Shown: one piece after another, positions 7,278-17,300 of the stretch
How positions within the stretch are numbered: the first letter of the stretch is position 1
Layout of the letters: each line of letters opens with the position of its first letter
DNA from: Kribbella soli
GTDB taxonomy: Bacteria > Actinomycetota > Actinomycetes > Propionibacteriales > Kribbellaceae
Assembly: GCF_004331345.1 (NCBI RefSeq)
Contig: NZ_SJJZ01000004.1
Span: forward strand, 496,001-560,000
Direction of reading: 5' to 3'
DNA length: 64,000 nt
Notes under the pieces: generated by a model
The model's input: only the letters and a program-made list of their open reading frames with translations
Told to the model about the DNA's origin: nothing
Database searches by the model: none
Program-made: the position numbers and the translations under genes

Positions 7278-7624
7278 CTCGGCCTCTCACCCTCGGCGGC
7301 ATCACGCCGATTCGACGCTATCCGAGAAAGTTCCTCGAGGTGTGTAAGCGCCGCCGCGCGATCTACCGTGAGATCGAGCGGGAGCCTCGCACGCGCGTCG
7401 GCCGCCAAGTCATCAGCAAGCCAATCGCGAATCGCCGAGCGATGTGCGGGGTCCAGGTCGTCGACCGACAGCCAGCCGAGATCTTCGTCGAGGATCTCAC
7501 GCAGCATTGTCCTACCAGACTGACCAATTTTGGCATTCCTTACGGCGCTGTTAAGCACCCAGCGGAATAGCCACGATGCAGCTGTCCAGAGCTCGCCGTC
7601 AACCTCAATCGATCCTGCCATCAT
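7274..7624 (-). CDS. Hypothetical small acidic protein coupled to the ankyrin gene
   Basis: 116 aa, family not recognised. Features seen are IEVDGELWTAASWLFRWVLN at the N-terminus, an acidic middle (REILDEDLGWLSVDDLDP), and a predicted helical remainder. No signal peptide or membrane helix. The start overlaps the stop of an upstream coding-like scrap (VQGFVDGLGDRIFTVG, about 7626-7690), and its stop overlaps the ankyrin gene start. Such overlapping chains are typical of immunity-gene clusters, so an immunity or accessory role is inferred from position only. Confidence 0.6.
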   Translation of the reverse strand: MMAGSIEVDGELWTAASWLFRWVLNSAVRNAKIGQSGRTMLREILDEDLGWLSVDDLDPAHRSAIRDWLADDLAADARARLPLDLTVDRAAALTHLEELSRIASNRRDAAEGERPR

Positions 7625-7835
7625 CCCACCGTGAATATTCGGTCGCCGAGCCCGTCAACGAACCCCTGCACCTTTGCCGCCTGCGATGGCGTGAACCTCG
7701 ATTATTCTCCGGATCCTCGGCAGGCCGTCCTCGTGCTGAGCCCGCATCATCACGCCGCACCGCCCCCGAACGCCCTTGGCGCCAACTGACGTCGACAAGG
7801 TGATCAATTGGTTGCAGGGAGGGGATCTGCCCTGG
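7625..7835 (-). other. Immunity/RHS debris
   Basis: A minus frame near 7700-7735 reads HEDGLPRI, an exact match to eight residues of the large RHS protein (YHEDGLPRIQTEKH) with about 30 bp of nucleotide similarity. Another frame reads FTPSQAAKVQGFVDGLGDRI, ending at the start of the 7274-7624 gene. It is preceded by an in-frame TAA, so it is a C-terminal fragment only. Confidence 0.45.
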
Positions 7836-8816
7836 CTACTGGCGTGGAGCCTCGTAGATCAACTTGAACCGGTTGAAGGCATCCGGCCACGGCGCGTCCG
7901 CGGGCAGCACCGGCGCCAGAGCCTCGAACACCCGACGGACCGCGTCACCCTCGTACTCCGACAACCGCGGCGTCGCCTGCAACACAGCCCCACCCCACGG
8001 CAACTCGATCACACTCGCAAACGCTCCACTTGTGCGAACCGCCTCGACACCGCCCAACCGCTCCAGAACACCCGCCGACGTGACCGTAACCCACGAATAA
8101 CCCCGGAGCTCGGAGTCGGACAATGGCAGGGTATCGGTCGCGAAAGTCCCTCTCCCAGCCTCGAGCGGTGTGCGGTTCCCGGCCCCGCTCGTGTCGTCGG
8201 CGAGGAACCCGGACGCAGCCGGCAATCGCTCGGCCTGTGTAACCAGGAACTTCCGCCACGCCTCGGGCACCTCGTCCGCGATCGGCGCGGTCTCGCCCAG
8301 CGTACCCACAGCGTAAGTCGCGTCCAGCCGCAGCCACTGCCGCGCTTCCGGAGGACGGTCCCGATAAGCCGAAATCGTCAAACTCGGAGTCCCCGCATGA
8401 CCAAACCTGTTCAGCGTCGAGAACTTCGCAGCCATCTGAACAGACACATCCGCCGCCTGCAACAAGAACCGCTCCCAGTTCTTCGGCGACCACGCCCGCA
8501 GCGACTTCGACAACCGCCGCTCACCCTGCCCGATCACCAACAACGACCACCACCGCGAACCCACCGGCCCAAACGGCCCGCCCTCCGGGTCGCGCAGGCC
8601 TTTCGACGGCAAGCCCAGCGCCGGAAGTTCGGCCATGAACTCCCCCGCGAGCTCCTCCACCGCCGTCTTGAACCAGTCCACCACCCGAGGCCCAACCTCC
8701 GCAGAACCCTCCGGCAGCAAATAGTCCAACTCCACACAAAACCCACGCGCCGACTTCAACCGAGTCGCCTCATCGGCCGCCGACATCCCGCCGCTCAGTT
8801 CTGCACTATTCCCCAC
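7836..8816 (-). CDS. Probable immunity protein, large family, copy 1
   Basis: 326 aa, cytoplasmic, no signal peptide. GTG start at 8816 with a GGAAGGG ribosome site. The C-terminal third contains SELRGYSWVTVTSAGVLERL, GGAVLQATPRLSEYEGD and RRVFEALAPVLP, a block strongly shared with the protein at 10388-11329. Paralogous pairs of this kind around one RHS toxin suggest an immunity family. I suspect a type VI/RHS immunity family such as DUF3396 but cannot confirm the name. The N-terminal half is much less conserved between the two, which would fit specialisation for different toxin tips. Confidence 0.7.
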   Translation of the reverse strand: MGNSAELSGGMSAADEATRLKSARGFCVELDYLLPEGSAEVGPRVVDWFKTAVEELAGEFMAELPALGLPSKGLRDPEGGPFGPVGSRWWSLLVIGQGERRLSKSLRAWSPKNWERFLLQAADVSVQMAAKFSTLNRFGHAGTPSLTISAYRDRPPEARQWLRLDATYAVGTLGETAPIADEVPEAWRKFLVTQAERLPAASGFLADDTSGAGNRTPLEAGRGTFATDTLPLSDSELRGYSWVTVTSAGVLERLGGVEAVRTSGAFASVIELPWGGAVLQATPRLSEYEGDAVRRVFEALAPVLPADAPWPDAFNRFKLIYEAPRQ

Positions 8817-8947
8817 GGTGTTCCCTTCCAGATCCCGCGGCCCGCCACACCCTGAGCCGTCAGCAAGCCGCGACGGTCCACAGGCCTAGCAGACCCCCCG
8901 GTGGCGCGAGCGCAACGGAGTGGCACGCAATGCCCGCCCAGCACCAA

Positions 8948-9262
8948 CTATCGCCGTCGCTCCAGAAAGGCCCCGATCAGCGACACCGGAAGCCAGCGCC
9001 CTCCAACCCGCGCCATATGAAGTGCAGATGCCCCGCCGTCGACATGTGACTTGAGGGGATCCGCTCCGCGCGCAAGCAGGTACGCCGTGACATCCACGTG
9101 AACCGGCTCCCCTGTCTGAACGTGCCCATCGGGCTCAACATCGACAGCATGCTGAAGCAACGTCAGACCACCATCGACCTCTTCAATGTCGACGCCGCTG
9201 TCGAGCAGTTCACGCAGACGCGGCAGATCTTCGCTCTCCACAGCGGCATGAGCACGTGCCAT
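8948..9262 (-). CDS. Small ankyrin-repeat-like protein, probable immunity protein (copy 2)
   Basis: 104 aa. Reads AAVESEDLPRLRELLDSGVD, TLLQHAVD, VTAYLLARGADPL and ALHMARVGGRW, colinear with the protein at 6960-7277 over the full length with about three residues in four identical. ATG start at 9262. It follows the DUF4241 gene and precedes the 7836-8816 gene on the same strand. It is a duplicated cassette member, and which copy is the ancestor cannot be told. Confidence 0.7.
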   Translation of the reverse strand: MARAHAAVESEDLPRLRELLDSGVDIEEVDGGLTLLQHAVDVEPDGHVQTGEPVHVDVTAYLLARGADPLKSHVDGGASALHMARVGGRWLPVSLIGAFLERRR

Positions 9263-9295
9263 CTGACCATCAGAACTAGATCGGTATATCCAGGC

Positions 9296-10009
9296 TTAAT
9301 CTAGGGTAACGAGCCCCAGACTGTGCGACAACATCTCCAGATCGACCAACAGCGAAACCGGAACACCTTCGGAATCGCGACCGATCCAAGTGGGATAGAC
9401 CCCATCACCCATTCCACAAGCAAAAACCAGAATGTCTCCGACCGCCTCCGCATCGCGGACTACCGCCGCTTCGTCGACCTCATCCAGGATCGTAAGCAAC
9501 TTCGGCAGATCATTGCGCTGCATCTCTCGCAGAAATCCAAGATCGGAGACGTCCAGCAGGCACCCCATTCCACCGTCCGCACCAAACCCAGCCAAGTCAT
9601 CACCATCGTCAACTGGCGCCTTGTCTCCAGGGCGCAGGCCAAGTTCCCAACTGCGGATGTCAGCGTCACCTAGCTCGACCTTGATCGCCGCCGGCGCCCG
9701 CAATGGGGGCGGGACCAGGGGATCGGGCGACACATCCCAGTGCACCACCGATACCGAAACCCGCCACCTCCCCACCGGGACGATCAGCGTGAACGGCTCG
9801 ACCTCCTCCGCGTCATCGGTGACCCAAGCTGCCGGGTCACGAACGACAACCCACCCAGTCGGAATAGAGATGTCACCGACCTGAATTACATCGAGGCGCG
9901 ATATCCTGCCATCGCTCCACCGATGCCGCGCGCCGTTGCTGAACAGCGACACCGCTTCCCTCTCAAAGAATCCCAAAACCGGCACCACCTCCAGGATCAG
10001 ACACGACAC
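9296..10009 (-). CDS. DUF4241 domain protein
   Basis: 237 aa. The central part fits the DUF4241 pattern: GWVVVRDPAAW, EPFTLIVPVGRWRVSVSVVH, a WELGL segment and GADGGMGCLLD near residue 150. No signal peptide or transmembrane helix. DUF4241 proteins of unknown biochemical function are common next to contact-dependent toxins and SMI1/KNR4-type genes, and its place in this cluster suggests immunity. GTG start at 10009. An ATG four bases upstream is in another frame. The N-terminal 40 residues are unlike typical members and may be divergent. Confidence 0.72.
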   Translation of the reverse strand: MSCLILEVVPVLGFFEREAVSLFSNGARHRWSDGRISRLDVIQVGDISIPTGWVVVRDPAAWVTDDAEEVEPFTLIVPVGRWRVSVSVVHWDVSPDPLVPPPLRAPAAIKVELGDADIRSWELGLRPGDKAPVDDGDDLAGFGADGGMGCLLDVSDLGFLREMQRNDLPKLLTILDEVDEAAVVRDAEAVGDILVFACGMGDGVYPTWIGRDSEGVPVSLLVDLEMLSHSLGLVTLD

Positions 10010-10072
10010 TCATGGAACATTCGGAATATACGCAACGTTTGACTGGCCAATTCGCAACCAGCGAGACACTCA

Positions 10073-10378
10073 CTACAGGTCCTCACCGCACAACACGTCA
10101 ATTCCGACCTCAACGAGGCTCGACAAAGGTGCCGATTTGAGATCCTGGGCGATATAGCAGAGCGTCGCATAGTCACGAAAGTCTGCTTCCGCAAGGTACC
10201 CCTCGTCGTACCCGAAGTTGGCTTGCACAGTGACCACTTCTGCTCGCCGCCACGGCCTCGAAGATATGCCGCATCTGAGTTGGCGTCGCGTTCGCCGTGC
10301 TCTCACCGTACGGAATGGCCTGACGCCACGCGTTCGTGACCAATTGGCGTTCAGCGTTAGTAACTGAGTGTTCGGCAC
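10073..10378 (-). pseudogene. Frameshifted small immunity-like gene
   Basis: The open frame from GTG 10378 to 10073 contains an arginine-rich, unnatural middle. In that middle (about 10225-10335) the neighbouring frame reads sensibly: QLVTNAWRQAIPYGESTANA then TPTQMRHIFEAVAA. The C-terminal part returns to the first frame as VVTVQANFGYDEGYLAEADF and ends CGEDL. Two compensating indels, or one plus a lost start, best explain this. Family unknown. The starting GTG lies 10 bp after the stop of the 10388-11329 gene, so it once belonged to the same transcript. Confidence 0.55.
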
Positions 10379-10387
10379 AATGGCCCT

Positions 10388-11329
10388 TCAGATCAGCTTA
10401 TCCTGCTTCCCCTCAGTCGCGCGGTACTGCGAGGCATCAGCATGGACGAGGTTCGGCCAGTCGTTCCCCCAGGTCGATTCGATCGGCCCCTCGGGCAGGA
10501 CCGGAGCAAACGATCTGAAAACTCGCCTGATCACGTCGACCCCGTATTCCTCGAGATGCTCGGTAGCCTGCATCCATGTGGCACCAGACGTCAGCGGCCG
10601 GATCCGCCAAAAGGCCTCAGACTCTTCGAGCTTCGCAGCTCCGCCAAGGCGTTCGACAATCTGCTGCGGGCAAATGGTTACCCAGGAATAGCCCCGCAAG
10701 ACGGACCGACTGACTCGAACTGACTCGAACTGACTGCGCCCCAAGGCCATGTCCAGCGCGGTCTCACCGACCCCATCGTCACTAGACACGGCGCCAAATG
10801 TAATCGGCACTTCCTCACAGAAACGTGCACATGCATTCAACCAGCGCTCTTGCACTGAACCGGGAATACGGCCATCCAACGCCCAATATGTAGCGGCCGC
10901 GTGGAACGACACAACCCCCGGAAGTGCGATTGAGGTACTCACGCGCAGAGATGCGGCGAAAGACTCGCCGGGCGAGCCTGGAACTCGAAATCCGTTATCC
11001 GACTCTTCCTCGGCCGTAACAAGGATCGAGGTCGGCCTCCCCCGATCAACGCACTGATCCAGCACCTGCGCAATCCTGGCCGGACTGTAAGGGGTTTGGT
11101 CGACGTTGTCACCTGCCTCCCAACCCACGTAGGTATTGGCCGTAACGGCCTCATCCCCGACGGCGTGCCGGGCAAACAAGTCGCCAGCTAACAGGTCAGC
11201 AGCGCCCTCGAGCCAGTACCGAGCGGCCGTTCGGTACTGGACATCATCCAGTCCATCCGTGTCGACGATCGTCGTTAGGGACGCACACGGCCAGTCTTCC
11301 GGCGCGACGGCCTCCATGCTGAACTCCAT
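10388..11329 (-). CDS. Probable immunity protein next to the RHS toxin, large family, copy 2
   Basis: 313 aa, cytoplasmic. It is the first gene downstream of the RHS toxin, 46 bp after its stop, and is the best candidate for cognate immunity. The C-terminal block RSVLRGYSWVTICPQQIVER, GATWMQATEHLEEYGVD and RRVFRSFAPVLPEG is shared with the 7836-8816 protein. The N-terminal two thirds are divergent. ATG at 11329 has its GGA only one base away; ATG at 11317 (MEAVAPEDW) has GGAG at better spacing and may be the true start. Confidence 0.75.
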   Translation of the reverse strand: MEFSMEAVAPEDWPCASLTTIVDTDGLDDVQYRTAARYWLEGAADLLAGDLFARHAVGDEAVTANTYVGWEAGDNVDQTPYSPARIAQVLDQCVDRGRPTSILVTAEEESDNGFRVPGSPGESFAASLRVSTSIALPGVVSFHAAATYWALDGRIPGSVQERWLNACARFCEEVPITFGAVSSDDGVGETALDMALGRSQFESVRVSRSVLRGYSWVTICPQQIVERLGGAAKLEESEAFWRIRPLTSGATWMQATEHLEEYGVDVIRRVFRSFAPVLPEGPIESTWGNDWPNLVHADASQYRATEGKQDKLI

Positions 11330-11375
11330 TCCTGCTGTGCATTGCTCTCAACCCACTCTACCGAGAGGGTTGCGA

Positions 11376-14300
11376 CTATCCGAAGATCGGCCCGAACACA
11401 ACTGCCGCCCCGCCCGCGGCAGCACCTGCGGCGGCGGCTCCAGCTACGACTCCCACACCTATCAGCCCATCGACCGCCCAGTCCGGCAGTGACCACCTGC
11501 TTTCGGGTTCCATCACCAACTTGGGAACCGTGACTGGTCGGACAGCCGTCACCGGAGCAGGCTTACGCGACGCGTCAGGCTTACTCGGGGCCCAGAACTC
11601 GATTCCACGCGCATTCGGATTCTTTGGCTCTGACCACTTGTCGACCGACCCGATGCTGGACGGGATGCGAGGGATTCGCGGCAGTGGCGGTCCGTACGTG
11701 ACGGTCTTACCTTTCGCGCGCGGATCGAGACGCAACTGCTCGATGTACCGTTGTATTTGGCCAGGCGCCATATCGCGCTCCTTCTTATTCGTGCGAGATC
11801 CGGTAAATTTCACCTCCCACACGTAGATGTTCTTTTCTCCCCAGAAGATGACGTCCGCGCGTCCATCCCTTCCACTGCCGTCACGCGCCGCACCGGCGAT
11901 GGTATTCGCGCGCCCGCCACCCTCCCCCAGGTCCATCGTGACGGTCCCTTCTTGACCACTGGCTTTGGCGAGCGTCTGCGCTTGAACCGCCACCGCGCTG
12001 ACAACTGCGTCGTGAGGTGTCAGAGGCTTGACCGGGTTTCCGTCATCGTCGATGGCGTAGTGGCCGTCGAGTTCGATGCCGGTGATGGGGTTGCCGCCGG
12101 CGAAGGCATAGCGGTTGGTGTTCCACGGGTCGGTGCCGAGGGCGAGGTCTTGGAGGGCGCCGTTGTAGTAGTCGCGGGACAGGTACCGGTTGAGGCCGGG
12201 GTTGTATTCGCGGAAGCCCATGTCGTAGGTGCCGGTCGCTCCGTCGAAGCGTTTGCTGTTGAACCGGTAGGGGTTGACGATGTCGGCGTTCTTGGCGGGG
12301 TCGTTGTCGAAGATCGCGTCGTCGCCGGTCGTGCCGGTCTTGTCGGCTTGGCCGTAGGCGGTGTAGCGGTACGTCGACGTCGTGGCGCCGGTTGACGCGT
12401 CGGTCAGGGTTTCTACGTCGCCGTGGGGGTTGGTGCCGTAGAACGACTTCTTCGATGTGGTGCCGTTGACTGGGGAGTCGACCAGGGAGAGGTTCTCGCC
12501 CTTGGCGCCGTAGGCGTAGGACTTGGAGACCTTCCAGGTCCCGGCGGTGTCTTTCTGTTCTTCGATCGCGACCTGGTTCGCGAGACCGACGAAGGTGTAG
12601 CGGGTGGAGATCGAGGCCGCGGCGCCGACCTTCTCGGACTGGTTCGTGACCCGGTCGAACGGGTCGTAGGTCTGGTTGCGAGTGAACGTCGGGTTGCCCG
12701 CGGTGTCGAACTTTTGCTGGCGGACCAGGCGGTCGTAGCCGTCGTAGGCGTTCTGTTCCACCACCTGCGCACCAACGTCCGACGTCGTCGAGCGGCCGAA
12801 TGGGTCGTACCGCTGGTTCAGCGTCGTCGTACCGGTGATTGTTTTGGTCAGGCGGTTGCGGTCGTAGGTCATGGTCGACGTCGTCGCGCCGATCGTCTGC
12901 TTGATCGTGTTGCCGGCCGCGTCGTACTCGTACGCCTCGCTGTCGCCCTTCTCCACACCGGTCTTCACCACCGCCTCGAGCTGGCGAGCAGGGGTGTAGG
13001 AGTAGTTCGAGGCTTGATCCAGATAGTCCGAGCTGTTCGCCTTCAGGAGTTTCTCGACGTCCTGCGAGCGGTCACCGTCGGGGTTGAAGCGCAGCGAATG
13101 CGACGAGACGAGCTGCTGGCCGTGCTTCTCGGTCTGGATCCGGGGCAGGCCGTCCTCGTGATATGTGAACGTGGCCAGGTTGCCGTTTGGTTTGGTGATG
13201 GTGGAGCGCAGGCCGCGTCCGTCGTAGGTGTAGCTCCACGTGTCCAGGGTGCCGGTCGGCGAGGGACCGGCCTTGACGGTGTCGACCAGGTTGCGGACAT
13301 CCCACGTGTAACCGGTGTAACGCCCCACCGCAGGACTGCCGGCACCAGGGTCTGCTGGGCGTTGCGCGTTCGTGGACAGGACGTTGGAGTCGAGGTCGTA
13401 GGTGTAGTCGGTGGTCACCTTGTTCGTGGCGCCCTTGAGCTCCTGGACCTGGGTGGTGCGGGCCAGGCCGTCGGTGGTGATCTTGAAGGTGTCGGTTGCG
13501 GCGTTGGGGTTGTTGTCCTTGACCTCGGTCTGCTGGCCGTTCAGGTCGTAGGTGTAGGTGAACGATCGGGACTCGACTGGGCTGGTCGAGACCAGCTTGA
13601 TCGCATCCGCACTCACCACACCAGTCGCCGACGGCTTCAACGTGATCGTCTTCGCGACACCGTTCGGGAACGAATAGTTGCCGAGGTTCACCCATGGGGT
13701 GGCCGCGGTGCAGGCCGCCTGGTCGACCGTCTTCGTGGCAGCACCTGTCGAGTGGTTGATCGTGTACGTCGCCGCAGTGGAGGCACCGGTCACGACCGGG
13801 CACGAGGCGTAGACATCGAACGAGCCCGCAACATCAGGCAGCACCCGCCAGTTGAACGTGTCGTTGGCTTCCGGCGTACCCACAGCCGCCGCAGCATGCG
13901 TGCGGTAGTTCGCACCCTGGGTGTTGGTGCCGCCCGTGACCGTGTTCCACGCGCCCGTCGAGGTGGTCTGCCAGGTGTCGGCGTTGTCGATGATGTCGAC
14001 CGGCTGCTGGGCGGCGGTGTCGGAACGGGACTGCTGCGCCCCGTCGGTGTAGTAGCCCCACGCCTGGGTTCGCTTCGCGTCATCGCCCGGCACCGTCAGC
14101 GTCCGGTCGGTTTGCTGGCCGAGCTGGTTGTAGCCGTACGTCGCGGTGATCTGCCACGGGTCTGTGGATGTCTTGATGTCACCGGAGCCGAAGTAGGTGA
14201 AGTTCGTCCACTGCGCAGCCGGCGGCGCCGTAGCGGCGAACGTGGGCTCGGATTGCGCCTTGATCTCGCCGGTCGGGTAGTACTGGATGAACGTGCTCGA

Positions 14301-17300
14301 CGGCGTCTTGTACAAGGTCGTTGCCGTGTCGAAGGCGGACTTGTTCTGCACCGGCCGGTTGTTCTTGTCGTACACCGTCTCGGAGTACCGGCCACTGGGC
14401 CGCGTCTGACGGGTGACGTTGCCGGCCTGGTCGTAGGCCAGCGTCGTGACCCGGTCCTCCTGATGAGCACCGATCGGGGTGTGCGGAACGTGGATCGCGA
14501 TCGGCTGACCGGCCTCGTCGTAGTCGGTCTTCTTCGTGTTCCCGGCCTGGTTGACCTCGGACGTGACCAGGCCGTCGGCGTCGTAGACCGTCTTGCTGGT
14601 GTAGCCGGCCGCGTCGGTGACTGCGGTAGGCCGGTGGTTCAGGTCGTAGACCGTCTTGGACGTGTAGTCCGTCGCCGGAGAAGCGTTCCGCAGCGGATCA
14701 ATCGCTGTCACCTGGTTACCGACCAGGTCGTACTCGTACGTCGTCGTCGGCGTCTTCGTCGACCCGCCGTCAACGAACGGGGTCTCGACCTTCAGCACCT
14801 GACCGATCCGGTCGTAGGTGTACTTGGCGACGAAATCGTTCGGGTCCGTCGTGGTCGCGACACCCTTCGGCGCAGTCTCGGTGACCTTGCGGCCCAGCAC
14901 GTCGTAGGTGTAGGCGAGCTGCCGGCCGGTGGTGTTGTTATCCGGCAGCGTCTTGGTCAACAAGTTGTCGCCGGCATCGAACGCCGACACCGACTGCGCA
15001 CCGTTCGGCGCGGTCTCCTTCGTGACGTTGTCGTTCAGGTCGTAGTCGGTCGCCGTGGTCCGCACCACCGCCCCGTCGTACGGCTTGGTGATCTTCGTCG
15101 GCCGACCGAACGCGTCGTATTCCGCCGTCGTCAACCGCAACAGCGCGTCCTTGACCTGCAGCACATTGCCGCGGTCGTCGTAGGTGAAATCGGTCTTCGC
15201 AAGTTCGGGATCGGTGATCGACAACGGATAGCCACTCGCGTGATAGTTCGAATCCGCGCCGTACTGCGTCGCGTTACCCCGAGCATCGGTGACTGTGGCC
15301 AGCGTCCCGTTCGCGTTATAGCTGTACGTCGGCCCGAAACCGAGACCGTTCTTGACGGTCTTGATGTTGCCGTTCGCGTCATAGGTGAACGTGTCGGTCC
15401 GGCCGGCGGCGCTCTTCTTCGACAACAGCACCGTCGGCTTCGCGCCCGTGGTCAGCGTCTGGTAGGTCAGCACCACACCAGGCAGCCCGTTCTTGACCGC
15501 CATCGCATCCTTCACGACGACCGGATAGCCGGTTTTCGGGTCGTACTCCCACGTCGACACCGCGTCGTTCGGTTCCTGCAGCCGGATGACGTTGTGATCC
15601 CGATCCCAGGCCAGCAAGGTCGCCTTGTCACCGCCGATGGCGTTCTGGTTGGCGTCCACGATGCTCGTGGTGCGGCCGAACGCGTCCATCTTGTATGTCG
15701 TGACCGACGGCGTACTGCCGTTGACGTCGGTGACCGTGGCCAGCCTGTCCTCCGCGGACGGGTCCGGCTGGGCGTAGGAGAACGTCGTGTTGCTGCCTCG
15801 GCGGTCGGTGTAATTCTTCGGCCACAACGCGTACGTCGAAGTCTCGTTCGACGTGTAGTACTGGACCTTGGTTTCGGCGTTGCGCGGATCCTTGACCGAG
15901 ATGAGCTTCGTGTTGCCGTTGTTCGAGGTGTCGGTGTAGGCGAACTGGAAGGCCTTCACCGCCGCCCCAGGATCGAACGTCTGCGTCAAGGCGTTGAACG
16001 GGCCACCATCCTCGAGCTTGATCAACTGCGAGGAGGTGTTGTAGTTGAACTTCAGCGCCCGCCCCGAGATGTCACGGATCCACACAAGCTTCCCGGCGCC
16101 GCCGGACTCGTACCCCAACGTCAGGACCTGCCGGTTCCGGGCATCGGTAACCGTGGTCAGCCGGCCGCTGGTGTCATAGCTGAACGACATCGTGTTGCCG
16201 TTGCGGTCCACCACCGACGTCTGCCGAAGCGTGGTGGAGTCAAAGTAGAACCGGGTGCCGTCCGGCCGGGTGAACACCCACCGATGCGCGGTGTCGGCAG
16301 CCAGGTCCTGCTTCAGTTCGAGCGCGACACCTGCCGGGCGCGTGTACGGGACCTCGTTCGGTTTCTGCGGGTCCGGCGTGTCGGCCTTGTAGGTTTGCGT
16401 CGTGCCATCGCCGTCCACAAAGGACACCACGTTGGGGTCGACCGACAGTTCGTCGCCGAGCCTGGTCAGCGTCGCCGGCTGCACTGAGAATCCATAACCC
16501 GGCGCCGACGCCGGCGTGTCGTCCTGGCTGTTGTATGCCAATCTGACGAAAGCCGACGGACCGATCGACGGGTTCGACAGTGCGTCGTACGACCACACGA
16601 CGTTGCCGTTGTACAGGTTCGTCAGCAACTGCGAGCCGCCACCGGTCTCTTCACCGGTGTAGGACATGAACTTCTCCAGCCCCAACGGGCCCGATGTCAG
16701 GTCCTCCACGTAGCGGTCGATACACAACAATCCGGCTGTCTCCATCACGCAGCCTTGACCCGGTCTGGGTGGCGGGGACGTTGCGTTGTCACCGTCGAAC
16801 CAGGTCTTCTTGTCCGGATTCAGCAGATCCAAATGCAAGTCGTACGACTGCCGCTTCGTACCCGTGTCCGAGTTGATCGGCGCCTTGACCGGCAGGTTCA
16901 CCGTTTTCGACTCGCCGGGTGCCAAAGCACGCCCGAGCGGGACGCTGAGGCGCTCGCCTTCGGTCGTCAGATCGACAGTGCTGCCCGGGTCCGTCCATCG
17001 GTACGACACCAGCAAATCGCCAGGCCAGTCGAGCTTCGAGGTGTTGGTCACCGTGACAGGCGTAGTAATAGTGGTGTTCGGCTTGAACCGCTCAGGAATC
17101 TGGTCGGCCTGGTAGGTCTCGGCCTCGTTCTTGGCTAGGTGTTCGATCCACAGGCGTGGGCGGAACAACGTGTCCGGCGACTCGCCGTTCGTGATGCTGA
17201 ACAACTGCTGCTGCACGGTCTCGTCGTGCGTCTTCAGCAGCAAGCCATGGTTGTTGCCGGGGTTGTCCACCCACGACTGGATCTTCGGGAGCAGCACGCT

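Noticed and set aside
12423-16487. Very long plus-strand open frame (over 1300 codons) antisense to the RHS gene
   Set aside because: It is an Arg/Val-rich shadow of a high-GC repetitive gene. No domain or start signal; the minus-strand RHS reading has clear YD repeats and a signal peptide.
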